Below, piece by piece: positions 28,209-35,936 of a DNA stretch of 37,273 nucleotides. Origin of the DNA: Bombella intestini (GTDB taxonomy: Bacteria; Pseudomonadota; Alphaproteobacteria; Acetobacterales; Acetobacteraceae); NCBI RefSeq assembly GCF_002003665.1, contig NZ_JATM01000007.1:1-37273 (forward strand), read 5' to 3'. The position numbers and the translations under genes were made by a program. The notes below the pieces were generated by a model. It ran no database searches. It was not told where the DNA came from and saw only the letters and a list, made by a program, of their open reading frames with translations. Every line of letters starts with the position of its first letter. Position 1 is the first letter of the stretch.

Positions 28209-28952
28209 ATGATTACTCTGGAGATGCTCCCTCTACCTGCCGGTACGTCTCTCGTACCCGGCGGAGTACAGCTTGTCTCCCTCCAGCTGGAACGGGGGAA
28301 AACCCTTTGGGTGACGGGACCAGCCGAAGCTGGCAAAACTGCCTTGCTGGAAACCATCGCCCTGCGTCGCCCTGTCGCTGATGGGGCCATGACCCTTCTA
28401 AACCAAGATGCAGGCCCTCGCATTACCTGTCGAACCCGCAAACTTCTCCAACAACGCATAGGGTATATTGAGGCTGCGCCGCTCTTCATGGACCGTCTGA
28501 CGGTAGCGGACAACATTGCCCTACCGCTGGAGATGAACCATGCCAGCAAAGCAGATATCCGACGGGAAACAGAATCCATTCTTCAATGGTTTGCATTGGA
28601 GGACCATGCCCGTTCTTATCCTGCCACACTTAGCCAGACTGCTAGACTACGAGCTGCCTGCGCCCGAGCTCTGATCGCCCAACCCTCCATCGTTCTGGTT
28701 GATGAACCCGCCCTAACTCTCTGCGCTGGATTACGGAACCATCTCCTTTCCACCATACGGGGATTAGCCAGAAATGGCACAACAGCCCTACTGGCAACAC
28801 AAACCCTGCCAGAGGAAGCATCGCTTGAGGGAGATATCCTAAATCTCCCCCAGCACAAGCCATCCCCAGAGAATACAGACCCTTCGGTACCGGAAGAGGG
28901 TGTAGCGGCACCACGAATCCTTGTTACCAAAGATGAAAGGCTGCTCCCATGA
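28209..28952 (+). CDS. ftsE: FtsE-like ABC ATP-binding protein with degenerate motifs
   Basis: A 247-residue ABC-type nucleotide-binding domain. Walker A is intact (GPAEAGKT, residues 37-44), as is Walker B (IVLVDEP, 161-167). FMDRLTVADNIALPLEM matches the FtsE-specific MDRTVYDNVAIPL region. The other catalytic motifs differ: EAA replaces the Q-loop region (about 88-90), LSQTA replaces LSGGE (141-145), the D-loop is unlike NLD, and Gln198 replaces the H-switch His. FtsEX normally couples ATP hydrolysis to cell-wall hydrolase activation at the septum. It overlaps the FtsX-like gene by four bases. Assignment rests on the partner and the FtsE-like segment. Confidence 0.8.
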   Translation: MITLEMLPLPAGTSLVPGGVQLVSLQLERGKTLWVTGPAEAGKTALLETIALRRPVADGAMTLLNQDAGPRITCRTRKLLQQRIGYIEAAPLFMDRLTVADNIALPLEMNHASKADIRRETESILQWFALEDHARSYPATLSQTARLRAACARALIAQPSIVLVDEPALTLCAGLRNHLLSTIRGLARNGTTALLATQTLPEEASLEGDILNLPQHKPSPENTDPSVPEEGVAAPRILVTKDERLLP

Positions 28953-29830
28953 CGTCTCTGTCCCGTGCAGCAGAACGACCTTCCTCATGGCCATTACTAC
29001 TTGGGCTATGCCTTCTCTCTTGGTTGTTCGGGCTGGCCCTATCCCTACCTTGCGGTGTGGAAAGAGCCGTCCATCATTGGGAAGAGCAGCTAAACGATCA
29101 GGTGGTCATCGCCCTCCCCGCCACTGGTAATGAGCCCTCTGGCCAGACGAACAAGCTATCCCAAGCGCTAACAGCCACATTTCCCAAAGCCCATCCCACT
29201 CTTCTACCCGACCGTGATGTAGCCCGGATTCTGGCATCGTGGTCCACCCCTTGGGAAGGGCCACTCCCTAGGCTTTTCACCTTGTCCTACCACGGAGAGA
29301 TGAACACACTGACGACTCTGGTGCATAATATCACCCCAGAAGCCATCATCGTGCCTCCCCCTCCCCAAATGGCAAAGCTAGCCCCCCTCATGGCAGCCCT
29401 CCGTAAGGCAGCAAGCCATGTAGCTCTAGCTGCCGGGTTGGCAGCAGCACTCGTAGTGCCGGCTCTGCTCTATCTGGCCGCCCGGACCATTGCTCTGGCC
29501 AACAGGCAACAACAGGCCGTCCTTCTATCTCTGGGTAAGGCAGTCACCACCTTGCATCATATTCTGGCCAGACGGATGGCGCTAACGGCCTTTCTAGGTG
29601 GTCTTGCAGGCATCATCCTGCTCCTGCCTTCACTGATGCTCATTACCTCGGCTCTGCGCCCGCTGCTGCGCCTGCCCGCCACTACCGGGCTCTTCCCAAC
29701 TGTTCCGCCCCAGTCCTTTTTGCCACCGATGCTTTGGGGGACATTCTGCCTGATGCCTTTCCTAATGGCACTGGCTGGCTGGGGTATGACGTATCTGGTC
29801 TGCGCCAGACAGGGACGTCACCCCTCATGA
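28949..29830 (+). CDS. ftsX: FtsX-like permease
   Basis: A 293-residue membrane protein. One helix lies near residues 17-33, a periplasmic domain follows to about 150, and three helices follow (about 157-177, 206-230, 262-285), which is the FtsX topology. HNITPEAIIVPPP is in the region before the second helix. It starts inside the last codon of the FtsE-like gene (ATGA overlap), so the two are coupled as expected for FtsEX. Sequence similarity to FtsX by eye is low; topology and partner carry the call. Confidence 0.78.
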   Translation: MTSLSRAAERPSSWPLLLGLCLLSWLFGLALSLPCGVERAVHHWEEQLNDQVVIALPATGNEPSGQTNKLSQALTATFPKAHPTLLPDRDVARILASWSTPWEGPLPRLFTLSYHGEMNTLTTLVHNITPEAIIVPPPPQMAKLAPLMAALRKAASHVALAAGLAAALVVPALLYLAARTIALANRQQQAVLLSLGKAVTTLHHILARRMALTAFLGGLAGIILLLPSLMLITSALRPLLRLPATTGLFPTVPPQSFLPPMLWGTFCLMPFLMALAGWGMTYLVCARQGRHPS

Positions 29831-30492
29831 AGCGGCCGGGCATGAATGTCTGGTCTGCCCTTTTCGCCGTGCTGACCGTTGCAAGCTGGGTCCTGCTAGG
29901 AAGTTTCATCTATTTCTGTGCGGACGCCCTACGGCCCTCGCCTGCACTGGATAATATTCCTGCCGACTGTGACGGCATTGTTGCCCTGACGGGTGGTAAA
30001 AACCGTATAGAAGCCGGTATTGCCCTCCTTCGCCAAAAGCCAAACCGACTGCTTTTAATTTCCGGGGTCTCTCCCCATACGGGGTTAAATCCTATTCTGA
30101 CAGCCACGGGGATCGGCCCCCTCCCTCCAGAGCTGAGCCACAGAATCAGCCTCGGGTATCGGGCAGCCAGCACAATCGGCAATGCATGGGAAACCGCTCA
30201 ATGGGCGAAGCAGAAGAACCTCCATCATCTTGTGCTGGTCACGGCAGGGTACCATATGCGCCGCTCGCTATTGGAGTTCCATGACATTGCCCCGCAGCTA
30301 CGCCTTACCCCTTATTGGGTGCAGCCTCCGGCTATGCATGATCCACTGCACCCGCACACCATACGGCTCATGTTCAGCCAGTATGGCAAACTGGTCGGGG
30401 CTTTTCTTCGCCTCATGATTCTTCATCAGCAGGACTATGAACAGGAAGGCTTCCGCCCCACTCCACCAGTTTCACCTCCTCCACCTACCTGA
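29827..30492 (+). CDS. YdcF/ElyC-like (DUF218) protein
   Basis: A 221-residue protein with one N-terminal membrane helix (about 8-31), then a DUF218 fold: DGIVALTGGKNRIEAGIALL, NRLLLISGVSP, TIGNAWETAQWAKQ and LVLVTAGYHMRRSLLEF. Related ElyC/SanA/YdcF proteins act in envelope integrity or have unknown roles. It ends in a proline-rich tail. ATG 29827 overlaps the ftsX stop (ATGA). In-frame codons run further upstream to 29734 inside ftsX, but that start would have no reason to be used. Confidence 0.85.
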   Translation: MKRPGMNVWSALFAVLTVASWVLLGSFIYFCADALRPSPALDNIPADCDGIVALTGGKNRIEAGIALLRQKPNRLLLISGVSPHTGLNPILTATGIGPLPPELSHRISLGYRAASTIGNAWETAQWAKQKNLHHLVLVTAGYHMRRSLLEFHDIAPQLRLTPYWVQPPAMHDPLHPHTIRLMFSQYGKLVGAFLRLMILHQQDYEQEGFRPTPPVSPPPPT

Positions 30493-30559
30493 TTTCTAGC
30501 TGCGAGCACGATCTTTTCCCTTGCCCTTCGGGCAGATTCTGCGCCATGCAGGGAGTATT

Positions 30560-31318
30560 ATGATGAGTTTTGTCCGTGGCAGCCTGTTCAACCTGTATCT
30601 TCTGATACTCACCCTCATCATGGGGGTATTTGCTTTTCCCATCCGCTTGCTCAACAGGCGGGATGCCGCTCTGGGCTATGCTAAGCTATGGTCTAAAGCC
30701 GTCCTTTGGGGGCTGGAGCGGCTTTGCGGTATTCGTATTGTCATCAGCGGGCAAGAAAACCTGCCTGATGGACCTGCGCTCATCGCCTCACAGCATCAGT
30801 CTTTCTTTGATGGTTTTGTCTGGATGAATACCGTGCCGCTACCGGCCTATGTCATCAAGAAAGAGCTAACATCCATTCCGCTGGTCGGCCCCATGCTCAT
30901 TCTCAGCGGCATGATCCCTGTCGATCGTTCTGGCGGTTCACAAGCCCTGCGGGGCATGATGGATGCTGTGGCCAAAGCGCAAGGTGCTGGGCGGCAGATC
31001 ATCATCTTTCCTCAAGGCACACGCACCAAACCCGGCCAGCAGGTTCCTTTGCAGAATGGCGTTATTGCTCTGGCTCGACAGGCGACATGTCCCATCATCC
31101 CGGTTGTGACTAATTCCGGCCTGTTTTGGCCCCATTCACACTGGCGGAAATACCCCGGGACGCTCCGGGTTGTTATCGGTGAACCCCTCGCTGCCAGCAC
31201 GAAAGGACGTGAGCTTATCCCAGCGATCAATAAAGCATGGGATGCACTCTGCCAGCAGTATGACTTGCCCTGTGATCCTGTGGAAAACTCTGTGGATGTG
31301 AAACAGGGCACGAAGTGA
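30560..31318 (+). CDS. plsC: 1-acyl-sn-glycerol-3-phosphate acyltransferase
   Basis: It makes phosphatidic acid from lysophosphatidic acid at the inner membrane. It has the NHX4D-type motif in SQHQSFFDGF, the VIKKEL and IPVDRSGG block, and the FPQGTRTKPGQ motif. An N-terminal helix (about residues 8-28) anchors it. Two adjacent ATGs, 30560 and 30563, follow AGGGAG; spacing slightly favours the second. An upstream TTG at 30521 is unlikely. It is about 252 residues long. The gene follows the YdcF-like gene in the same cluster. Confidence 0.94.
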   Translation: MMSFVRGSLFNLYLLILTLIMGVFAFPIRLLNRRDAALGYAKLWSKAVLWGLERLCGIRIVISGQENLPDGPALIASQHQSFFDGFVWMNTVPLPAYVIKKELTSIPLVGPMLILSGMIPVDRSGGSQALRGMMDAVAKAQGAGRQIIIFPQGTRTKPGQQVPLQNGVIALARQATCPIIPVVTNSGLFWPHSHWRKYPGTLRVVIGEPLAASTKGRELIPAINKAWDALCQQYDLPCDPVENSVDVKQGTK

Positions 31319-31547
31319 GTGCCCTATGCTCCCAATAAAGGCAATGTAGTAAAACAAAGGGGGGATGCTCCACGGCATCAAATATAATGTCATGAAATAT
31401 AAAAATTTTTATAGGTTATATGCCTTTTAAAAGGCACCCCTCTATGCCGCCCCCAAAAAGGGATTACTTAAAAAAAAGTAAAGAATACTCTGGGGAAAAA
31501 ATAATTATCCTCTCATTCTGCTCCTCACCCAAGAAGGAAGCTGGAGC
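31319..31547. other. AT-rich intergenic region with a perfect palindrome
   Basis: No gene is seen. A GGGCAC/GTGCCC hairpin (31306-31324) spans the plsC stop without a T-run. A perfect 16-bp palindrome, TGCCTTTTAAAAGGCA, lies at 31422-31437, after an AT-rich stretch (31391-31420) that could hold a promoter. It sits about 110 bases before the DUF2125-NrtR pair, so an operator is possible. Confidence 0.5.
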
Positions 31548-32741
31548 ATGATCTTATCCTATCGCCGCACTATCCTGACCATTACATCCTTATGCCTTCT
31601 CCTTCTGGCCGGCAGCTGGGGGTTATACCTCCAAACACAGGCACTGCTCTCCCGCCAGATGGAACATCTAGCCGTGCAGTCCCTTCCTTCTGACGGACCA
31701 ACACCCACCTTGACCATCCAAAGTTCCGAGGCCAAAGGATGGCCCTTTGGAGCGTGGCGGCGGCTTCATGGTGTGTCCTTCCATACACATCTCAATGGCA
31801 CAGACCTTGCGGGGGCGACGCCGATCCTTCAACTTGGTGGCAACTGGCTGGACTGGGCACAGGCTCTGATGACCGGAACAGAACTCCCCCTTCATCTGCC
31901 TGAACGAACCGCCCTGCGTATGGTGCAAGGCCCGGACAATTGGACCCTGATTCTGGATAATGCCAGACTGCACATCAGCAAGACTAGTATTCCCTGTCCC
32001 CCTACAGCAACTTGTCATGGCAATTCGAACATGCCGCTTTATCGGGCGCATTTTCGAATTTCTGACCTACAATTCGCCTCATCCCGCCTGCCTTATAGCC
32101 TAACGCTTCTACATTCTGTCGGAACCATCCGTTTTGCGCCGCAGTCCTTATCTCATGCGGACCCAGCTTTGCAGAACAGAGCGCTGCTTTCGGCCTCATT
32201 AACAGCTAGGCAGTTGAACTACCCCGCTCCCCTATTACACAACTTCAGAATTGAACAGGTTCACAGTCTTTTTGCTCTGCTACCCAGTACAGCCTCCCCC
32301 CATGTTGCAGCGGGTCTTTCTGCTACAAAGCCATCTACCGCCTCTCCTTGGCCTGATATTCCGTTGCGGCTCAGGCTGCATGAACTCAGTGCCATCATCC
32401 ATCCCGCTACAGGGAACAGACAAAAAGGCCCACCGCCTCGGCTGTCTCTCGGAGGGGAACTTTATGTACCTGCCTTTTCCGGTACTCTGTCTGTCAGCCT
32501 AACCAACTGGCAATGGCCGCTAGAAGAATTTCTGCAAAGCACATGGTTCCGCCAGAACATACCGCCTGCTATGCAAGTGATGCTGAATAACACGATGAAC
32601 AGCCCACGCATGATGGACTTATCGACCCATCCCCTGATGCTCAGCCTCCCCCTCGACCATGGGGTTCCACCCGGCCTCTCATCAGAGCGACTGCACACCC
32701 TCTACGACCATTTCAGCCGATTTACACCACGCCTACGATGA
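31548..32741 (+). CDS. DUF2125-family membrane-anchored periplasmic protein
   Basis: A 397-residue protein. Residues 7-28 are a signal anchor. The remainder looks like an extracytoplasmic beta-rich domain with GWPFGAWRRLHGVSF early on, a segment typical of DUF2125 proteins in Alphaproteobacteria. No function is known for the family. GAAGGAAGCTGGAGC precedes the ATG at 31548. It overlaps the following regulator by four bases, so the two are coupled. Family assignment is from general resemblance and cluster position. Confidence 0.65.
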   Translation: MILSYRRTILTITSLCLLLLAGSWGLYLQTQALLSRQMEHLAVQSLPSDGPTPTLTIQSSEAKGWPFGAWRRLHGVSFHTHLNGTDLAGATPILQLGGNWLDWAQALMTGTELPLHLPERTALRMVQGPDNWTLILDNARLHISKTSIPCPPTATCHGNSNMPLYRAHFRISDLQFASSRLPYSLTLLHSVGTIRFAPQSLSHADPALQNRALLSASLTARQLNYPAPLLHNFRIEQVHSLFALLPSTASPHVAAGLSATKPSTASPWPDIPLRLRLHELSAIIHPATGNRQKGPPPRLSLGGELYVPAFSGTLSVSLTNWQWPLEEFLQSTWFRQNIPPAMQVMLNNTMNSPRMMDLSTHPLMLSLPLDHGVPPGLSSERLHTLYDHFSRFTPRLR

Positions 32742-33595
32742 CCTTCCAAAGCCTCTGCCCAACAGACCTTATCACCGTTCTAATGACCCTTGGGGATGAT
32801 GCCCCTCATGTTGCCCTACTGCGCCACGACCAGAACACGCCAACCTTTGAAGAAAGTCATCATTCCTTGCAGAAGCGTCTCTGCCACTGGGCAGAAACGC
32901 TGACGCACTGTCCCATTGGCCATATGGAGCAGCTTTACACATTCAGCTCCTTCCCCATGCAGGGCCAGACGCCACATATTCATATTACTTATCTGGCACT
33001 CAGCTCCAACCATCCTCGATCCTGCCATGGATCGCTTTATCATCATTTTCCATGGGAAGACCGCCGCAGCGAAAGCGGAAACCAGAACCTGGCACGGTTC
33101 ATCACAAAAATTGAGCAATGGGCTTCCGGCCATGAGGAGCGTCAAAGCCGTATTGCGCCGGCCTTTGGGCTGTATGAGCTGCCATGGGATGATACCCGTG
33201 TGCTGGAACGGTATGAACTACTCTGGGAGTCCGGGCTTGTGCCTCGTTCCATCCCGGCGGATGACGTTACTGATGGAGACAGCCGCCGCCTTCTGGCCAC
33301 GGCCCTCTCCCGCCTGCGGGCCCGCATCCGTTACAGCCCTGCCGTTTTTGAACTGCTCCCGCAGGCCTTTACACTCCTGCAACTACAGCAGGCGATGGAA
33401 ACAGTATCTGGCCGCCTTATGCACAAGCCCAATTTTCGCCGCCTTGTGCTACACCAGAAACTCGTGGAAGAAACCGGCACCTATGACCGTTCCACCGTAG
33501 GACGCCCCGCCCGGCTATATCACTTCCGCCCGGCTGCCATGGCATCATGTTATCTGGAAGCAGCGTTTCTGCCACTGGAAACGCCTACCTCTTGA
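32738..33595 (+). CDS. NrtR/COG4111-type Nudix-fold regulator (NAD metabolism regulator-like)
   Basis: A 285-residue protein. The N-terminal half has the NrtR-like strand pattern MEQLYTFSSFPMQGQ then IHITYLALS, without a Nudix catalytic box, so it is probably a ligand-sensing domain. The C-terminal part, RYSPAVFELLPQAFTLLQLQQ to STVGRPARLYHF, is the winged-helix DNA-binding domain of this group. Such proteins repress NAD synthesis genes and sense ADP-ribose or NAD-related ligands in studied members; here this is by family. Its ATG overlaps the DUF2125 stop. It converges on the toxin region ten bases away, with no clear terminator. Confidence 0.72.
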   Translation: MTFQSLCPTDLITVLMTLGDDAPHVALLRHDQNTPTFEESHHSLQKRLCHWAETLTHCPIGHMEQLYTFSSFPMQGQTPHIHITYLALSSNHPRSCHGSLYHHFPWEDRRSESGNQNLARFITKIEQWASGHEERQSRIAPAFGLYELPWDDTRVLERYELLWESGLVPRSIPADDVTDGDSRRLLATALSRLRARIRYSPAVFELLPQAFTLLQLQQAMETVSGRLMHKPNFRRLVLHQKLVEETGTYDRSTVGRPARLYHFRPAAMASCYLEAAFLPLETPTS

Positions 33596-33604
33596 TTACC
33601 TATC

Positions 33605-34219
33605 TTAGACGTTATGAAACTTCAAAGAGACAGACCCGCTCTTGGGAAAAGTCATCGTAAATTTATCCCAATTTCCCTGACCAGATTCCTGCATGAGCTT
33701 ATGAAGTGCCGGTACAGCCACAGAGACCTGTCCCAAAGCCTGCTCAGCTAGTGGACAATGAAAAATCTTTCCATCCAGCTCGTAGTGAAAGCTCGAACCG
33801 ACAGAATAGCTCCTATCCTCCGATGTCTCATATGAGAATTCACATTCAGCCTTATCGAAGTCACCATCAAGAACTGTATCCGCGACCGCCTTCATTTCTT
33901 CTTTCTGCTGCTCTTCCTTCTGTTCTGCCTCCTTCCCACGATAGGCACTATCATTATACTGCTCAATGGCCGCTGCTACTGCTGCACCAGTCAGCGCACT
34001 GACTGGCGCACTGCCCTTGCCTGCAACCAATCCTCCAACAGCCCCACCAGCCGCTGCGGCAGCACTGCTGAACATATTGGCAATACTGTCACGCAGCGTA
34101 CCGTCGCTGCTGCCCGCAGCCCCGTCGCCACGGCCTCCGCCAGTGGACGGGTCATCGCTGCCGTCACTTTCCCGATCAGCGTACCCAGACCAGCAGCAGC
34201 CGGGCTCTCCTACCTCCAA
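33605..34219 (-). pseudogene. Displaced CdiA-type core fragment joined to a YezG/DUF600-like C-terminus
   Basis: The frame is open for 204 codons from a TTG at 34219, but the true gene has no start. The first third is a mosaic. DSIANMFSSAAAAAGGAVGG and TGAAVAAAIEQYNDSAYRGK are typical haemagglutinin/CdiA pre-toxin text. Between about 34130 and 34210 the sensible text (GLGTLIGKVTAAMTRPLAEA) lies in another frame, so two compensating frame changes occurred. After AEQKEE the sequence differs wholly from the copy at 36735-36801. The last 96 residues (possible own ATG at 33895) end LMQESGQGNWDKFTMTFP and SVSLKFHNV, resembling the end of YezG/DUF600 immunity proteins. It could be an orphan cassette, still expressed or dead. 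Confidence 0.6.
33911..33977 (-). repeat. 67-bp core repeat, displaced copy (partner 36735-36801)
   Basis: It matches 36735-36801 at 64 of 67 bases in the same orientation and encodes AIEQYNDSA(Y/H)RGKEAEQKEE in both places. Homology ends sharply on the C-terminal side, where the variable cassettes begin. Confidence 0.95.
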
Positions 34220-34240
34220 GGCCGCAATACCGGCTGCCCC
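34220..34240 (-). repeat. 21-bp core repeat, displaced copy (partner 36811-36831)
   Basis: Identical to 36811-36831, encoding GAAGIAA in both places. It lies 242 bp from the 67-bp repeat here but only 9 bp away in the other copy. AT-rich sequence begins just to its right, at about 34248, so it marks the cassette boundary. Confidence 0.95.
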
Positions 34241-34277
34241 CAGCCATAAAAGAAAAGTAAAAATTAATTTTAATAGC

Positions 34278-34952
34278 TCATCTATAAAGCCACATCAACC
34301 ACATCGCCAAGCAAAGTCTATTTATTAACCTAGCCATAGACATCATATAAAAATTTACGCTCCTTAATGAGCAAGAGATATACTGAACATTACCGGTACG
34401 GAAGCATTCAAAATAAATATTAATATATTTAATGAAATTAAAATATCCATCTCTGAATTTTGTAAAAATTTCTTTCGGCAACATCTTCGTCTCTAAAAAT
34501 TTATCATCAAAAAGAACAACAACATAATTTCTGGAATTTTTAATACATTCTATTAGAGAAAAATCCTCACCAAGACTCTTGAATAAAAAACCCTTTCCAT
34601 GCAATTTATACAGCTTCTCACTTATATTTAAATATCTGCTAGAAATTTTACTTTTATTTCCTGGATAATCTAGGAAATCAAGGACCTTAAAAATCAACTG
34701 ATTTACAGACATAAAGAAATAACTTACATTATTAAGAAATCCATCAAATTTAATTAAATTCTCCTCGAAATATTCTCTTTTCAATTTGTTTCTTTCAATT
34801 CCACTATGATAATTTCTATCCAACATCTCTAGAAAACTTGTGAACTTTCGTTGACTACAAAAAAACTCCTCCATCTCCTCACGAACTTCAAAATAAACTT
34901 CATGATAGCTATCGCACAACTCATGAAGACTATCCAAAAAAGCTCTTATCAT
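34278..34952 (-). CDS. Putative immunity protein B, paralogue of the 35254-35934 product
   Basis: A 224-residue protein from a very AT-rich gene. I recognise no known family. It is mostly alpha-helical by composition, with many Phe and Tyr. It shares a pattern along its whole length with the neighbour: M/VI-x2-FL-x-SL near the start, FF-x-S-x-N-x-LIF-x2-LDFL near residue 85, FRD-x-Y-x2-FI near 165, and YIS-x-S-x-R-x2-NFYMM near 190. GTAGGAG precedes ATG 34952 by nine bases. Its place after a toxin/immunity unit suggests a duplicated or second-cassette immunity gene. Membrane helices are not obvious. Function is inferred from position only. Confidence 0.6.
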   Translation of the reverse strand: MIRAFLDSLHELCDSYHEVYFEVREEMEEFFCSQRKFTSFLEMLDRNYHSGIERNKLKREYFEENLIKFDGFLNNVSYFFMSVNQLIFKVLDFLDYPGNKSKISSRYLNISEKLYKLHGKGFLFKSLGEDFSLIECIKNSRNYVVVLFDDKFLETKMLPKEIFTKFRDGYFNFIKYINIYFECFRTGNVQYISCSLRSVNFYMMSMARLINRLCLAMWLMWLYR

Positions 34953-35253
34953 TAATAATATCTCCTACCTATCCATATGTTTCTAAATACAACTCCCCTC
35001 TACCTGACACCACGGCCGTACCTATTCACCCCATCATCGATTTAAAAAATAATCAACATCTCCTCCTAAAACCAATCCACCTTGAAAGAACTTCAATATT
35101 CTGGTCAAAATAAATATCATCATAATTTATATAGCAAAATATTTTTTTACATTATAATTAATTATTATATGAATACTAACAAAAAATATGCGTCATGACA
35201 TTTCCCATATAAGGGGATTGCACTCCTAAAATAAACATGAAAGCGTTGGGAGT
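34953..35253. other. AT-rich gap between the two immunity-like genes, with a possible coding remnant
   Basis: No complete gene is seen. On the minus strand an open stretch (about 35152-35057) would encode 32 residues ending DQNIEVLSRWIGFRRRC and then stop. NIEVLSRW loosely resembles HLEVFSKF of the toxin at 35937-36695. This may be the worn 3' end of a second toxin cassette that belonged to the 34278-34952 gene. The match is short and uncertain. Confidence 0.35.
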
Positions 35254-35934
35254 TTATACACAAGACCATAAGCTCCCCAAGAATGAACAAAAATCATCTA
35301 TAAAATCGACTAGTGCCATCATATAAAAATTAGCCATTCTCATTGAACGAGAAATATAAAAAATACTACCTGCAAGACAAGACTGAAAATAAACAAGAAT
35401 AGAATCAATGAATTTTAAATAATTATCTCTAAAATATGAACAATCAATTCCGAGTAATATTTTTTTATTCAGAAGTGGTATTTCAGAAAGACTAAGAAAA
35501 TATTTTTTACATTCTTCAATGTAATTGATAATTAAATTCTCCTCCCCAGAAACACTATTCTCAGAGAGAAGATGTCCTTTATAAAAACCAAGAAACCCCT
35601 CACCTACAGAAGAGACATCATCATGGAAATCACTTCTTTCTTCAACACCATTTAAAAAATCAAGAATATTAAAGATTAAATGGTTGAGTGAGATGAAAAA
35701 ACTACGCACATCATCCAAAATCTCATCTATTTTGAATATTCTTTCCCTAAGAGATTCATTTCTCAAACTGAATCCTAGATCTAAATGATGAATACGTTCA
35801 CTAATAAAATACCATAAGCTTAAAAAATCTTTTTTGCTATGAATCCCTCCTCCAATTTCATCTGAAACATCAAGATGAAACCCACCATACCTACCGGACA
35901 AATTATAAAGACTTTCTAGAAAATCTTCTATCAC
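35254..35934 (-). CDS. Putative immunity protein A for the adjacent toxin
   Basis: A 226-residue, AT-rich, helix-rich protein of no family I know. The start is taken as GTG 35934: TAGGAGG, which lies inside the last Arg codons of the toxin frame, is eight bases upstream. The resulting VIEDFLESL also aligns with MIRAFLDSL of the paralogue. A TTG at 35940 is too near the ribosome site. The gene starts three bases after the toxin stop, the usual tight toxin-immunity coupling. It should bind and block the toxin domain in the cytoplasm; this is inferred from position. Conserved blocks with the paralogue are FFISLNHLIFNILDFL and YISRSMRMANFYMMALV. Confidence 0.65.
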   Translation of the reverse strand: MIEDFLESLYNLSGRYGGFHLDVSDEIGGGIHSKKDFLSLWYFISERIHHLDLGFSLRNESLRERIFKIDEILDDVRSFFISLNHLIFNILDFLNGVEERSDFHDDVSSVGEGFLGFYKGHLLSENSVSGEENLIINYIEECKKYFLSLSEIPLLNKKILLGIDCSYFRDNYLKFIDSILVYFQSCLAGSIFYISRSMRMANFYMMALVDFIDDFCSFLGSLWSCV

Positions 35935-35936
35935 AG

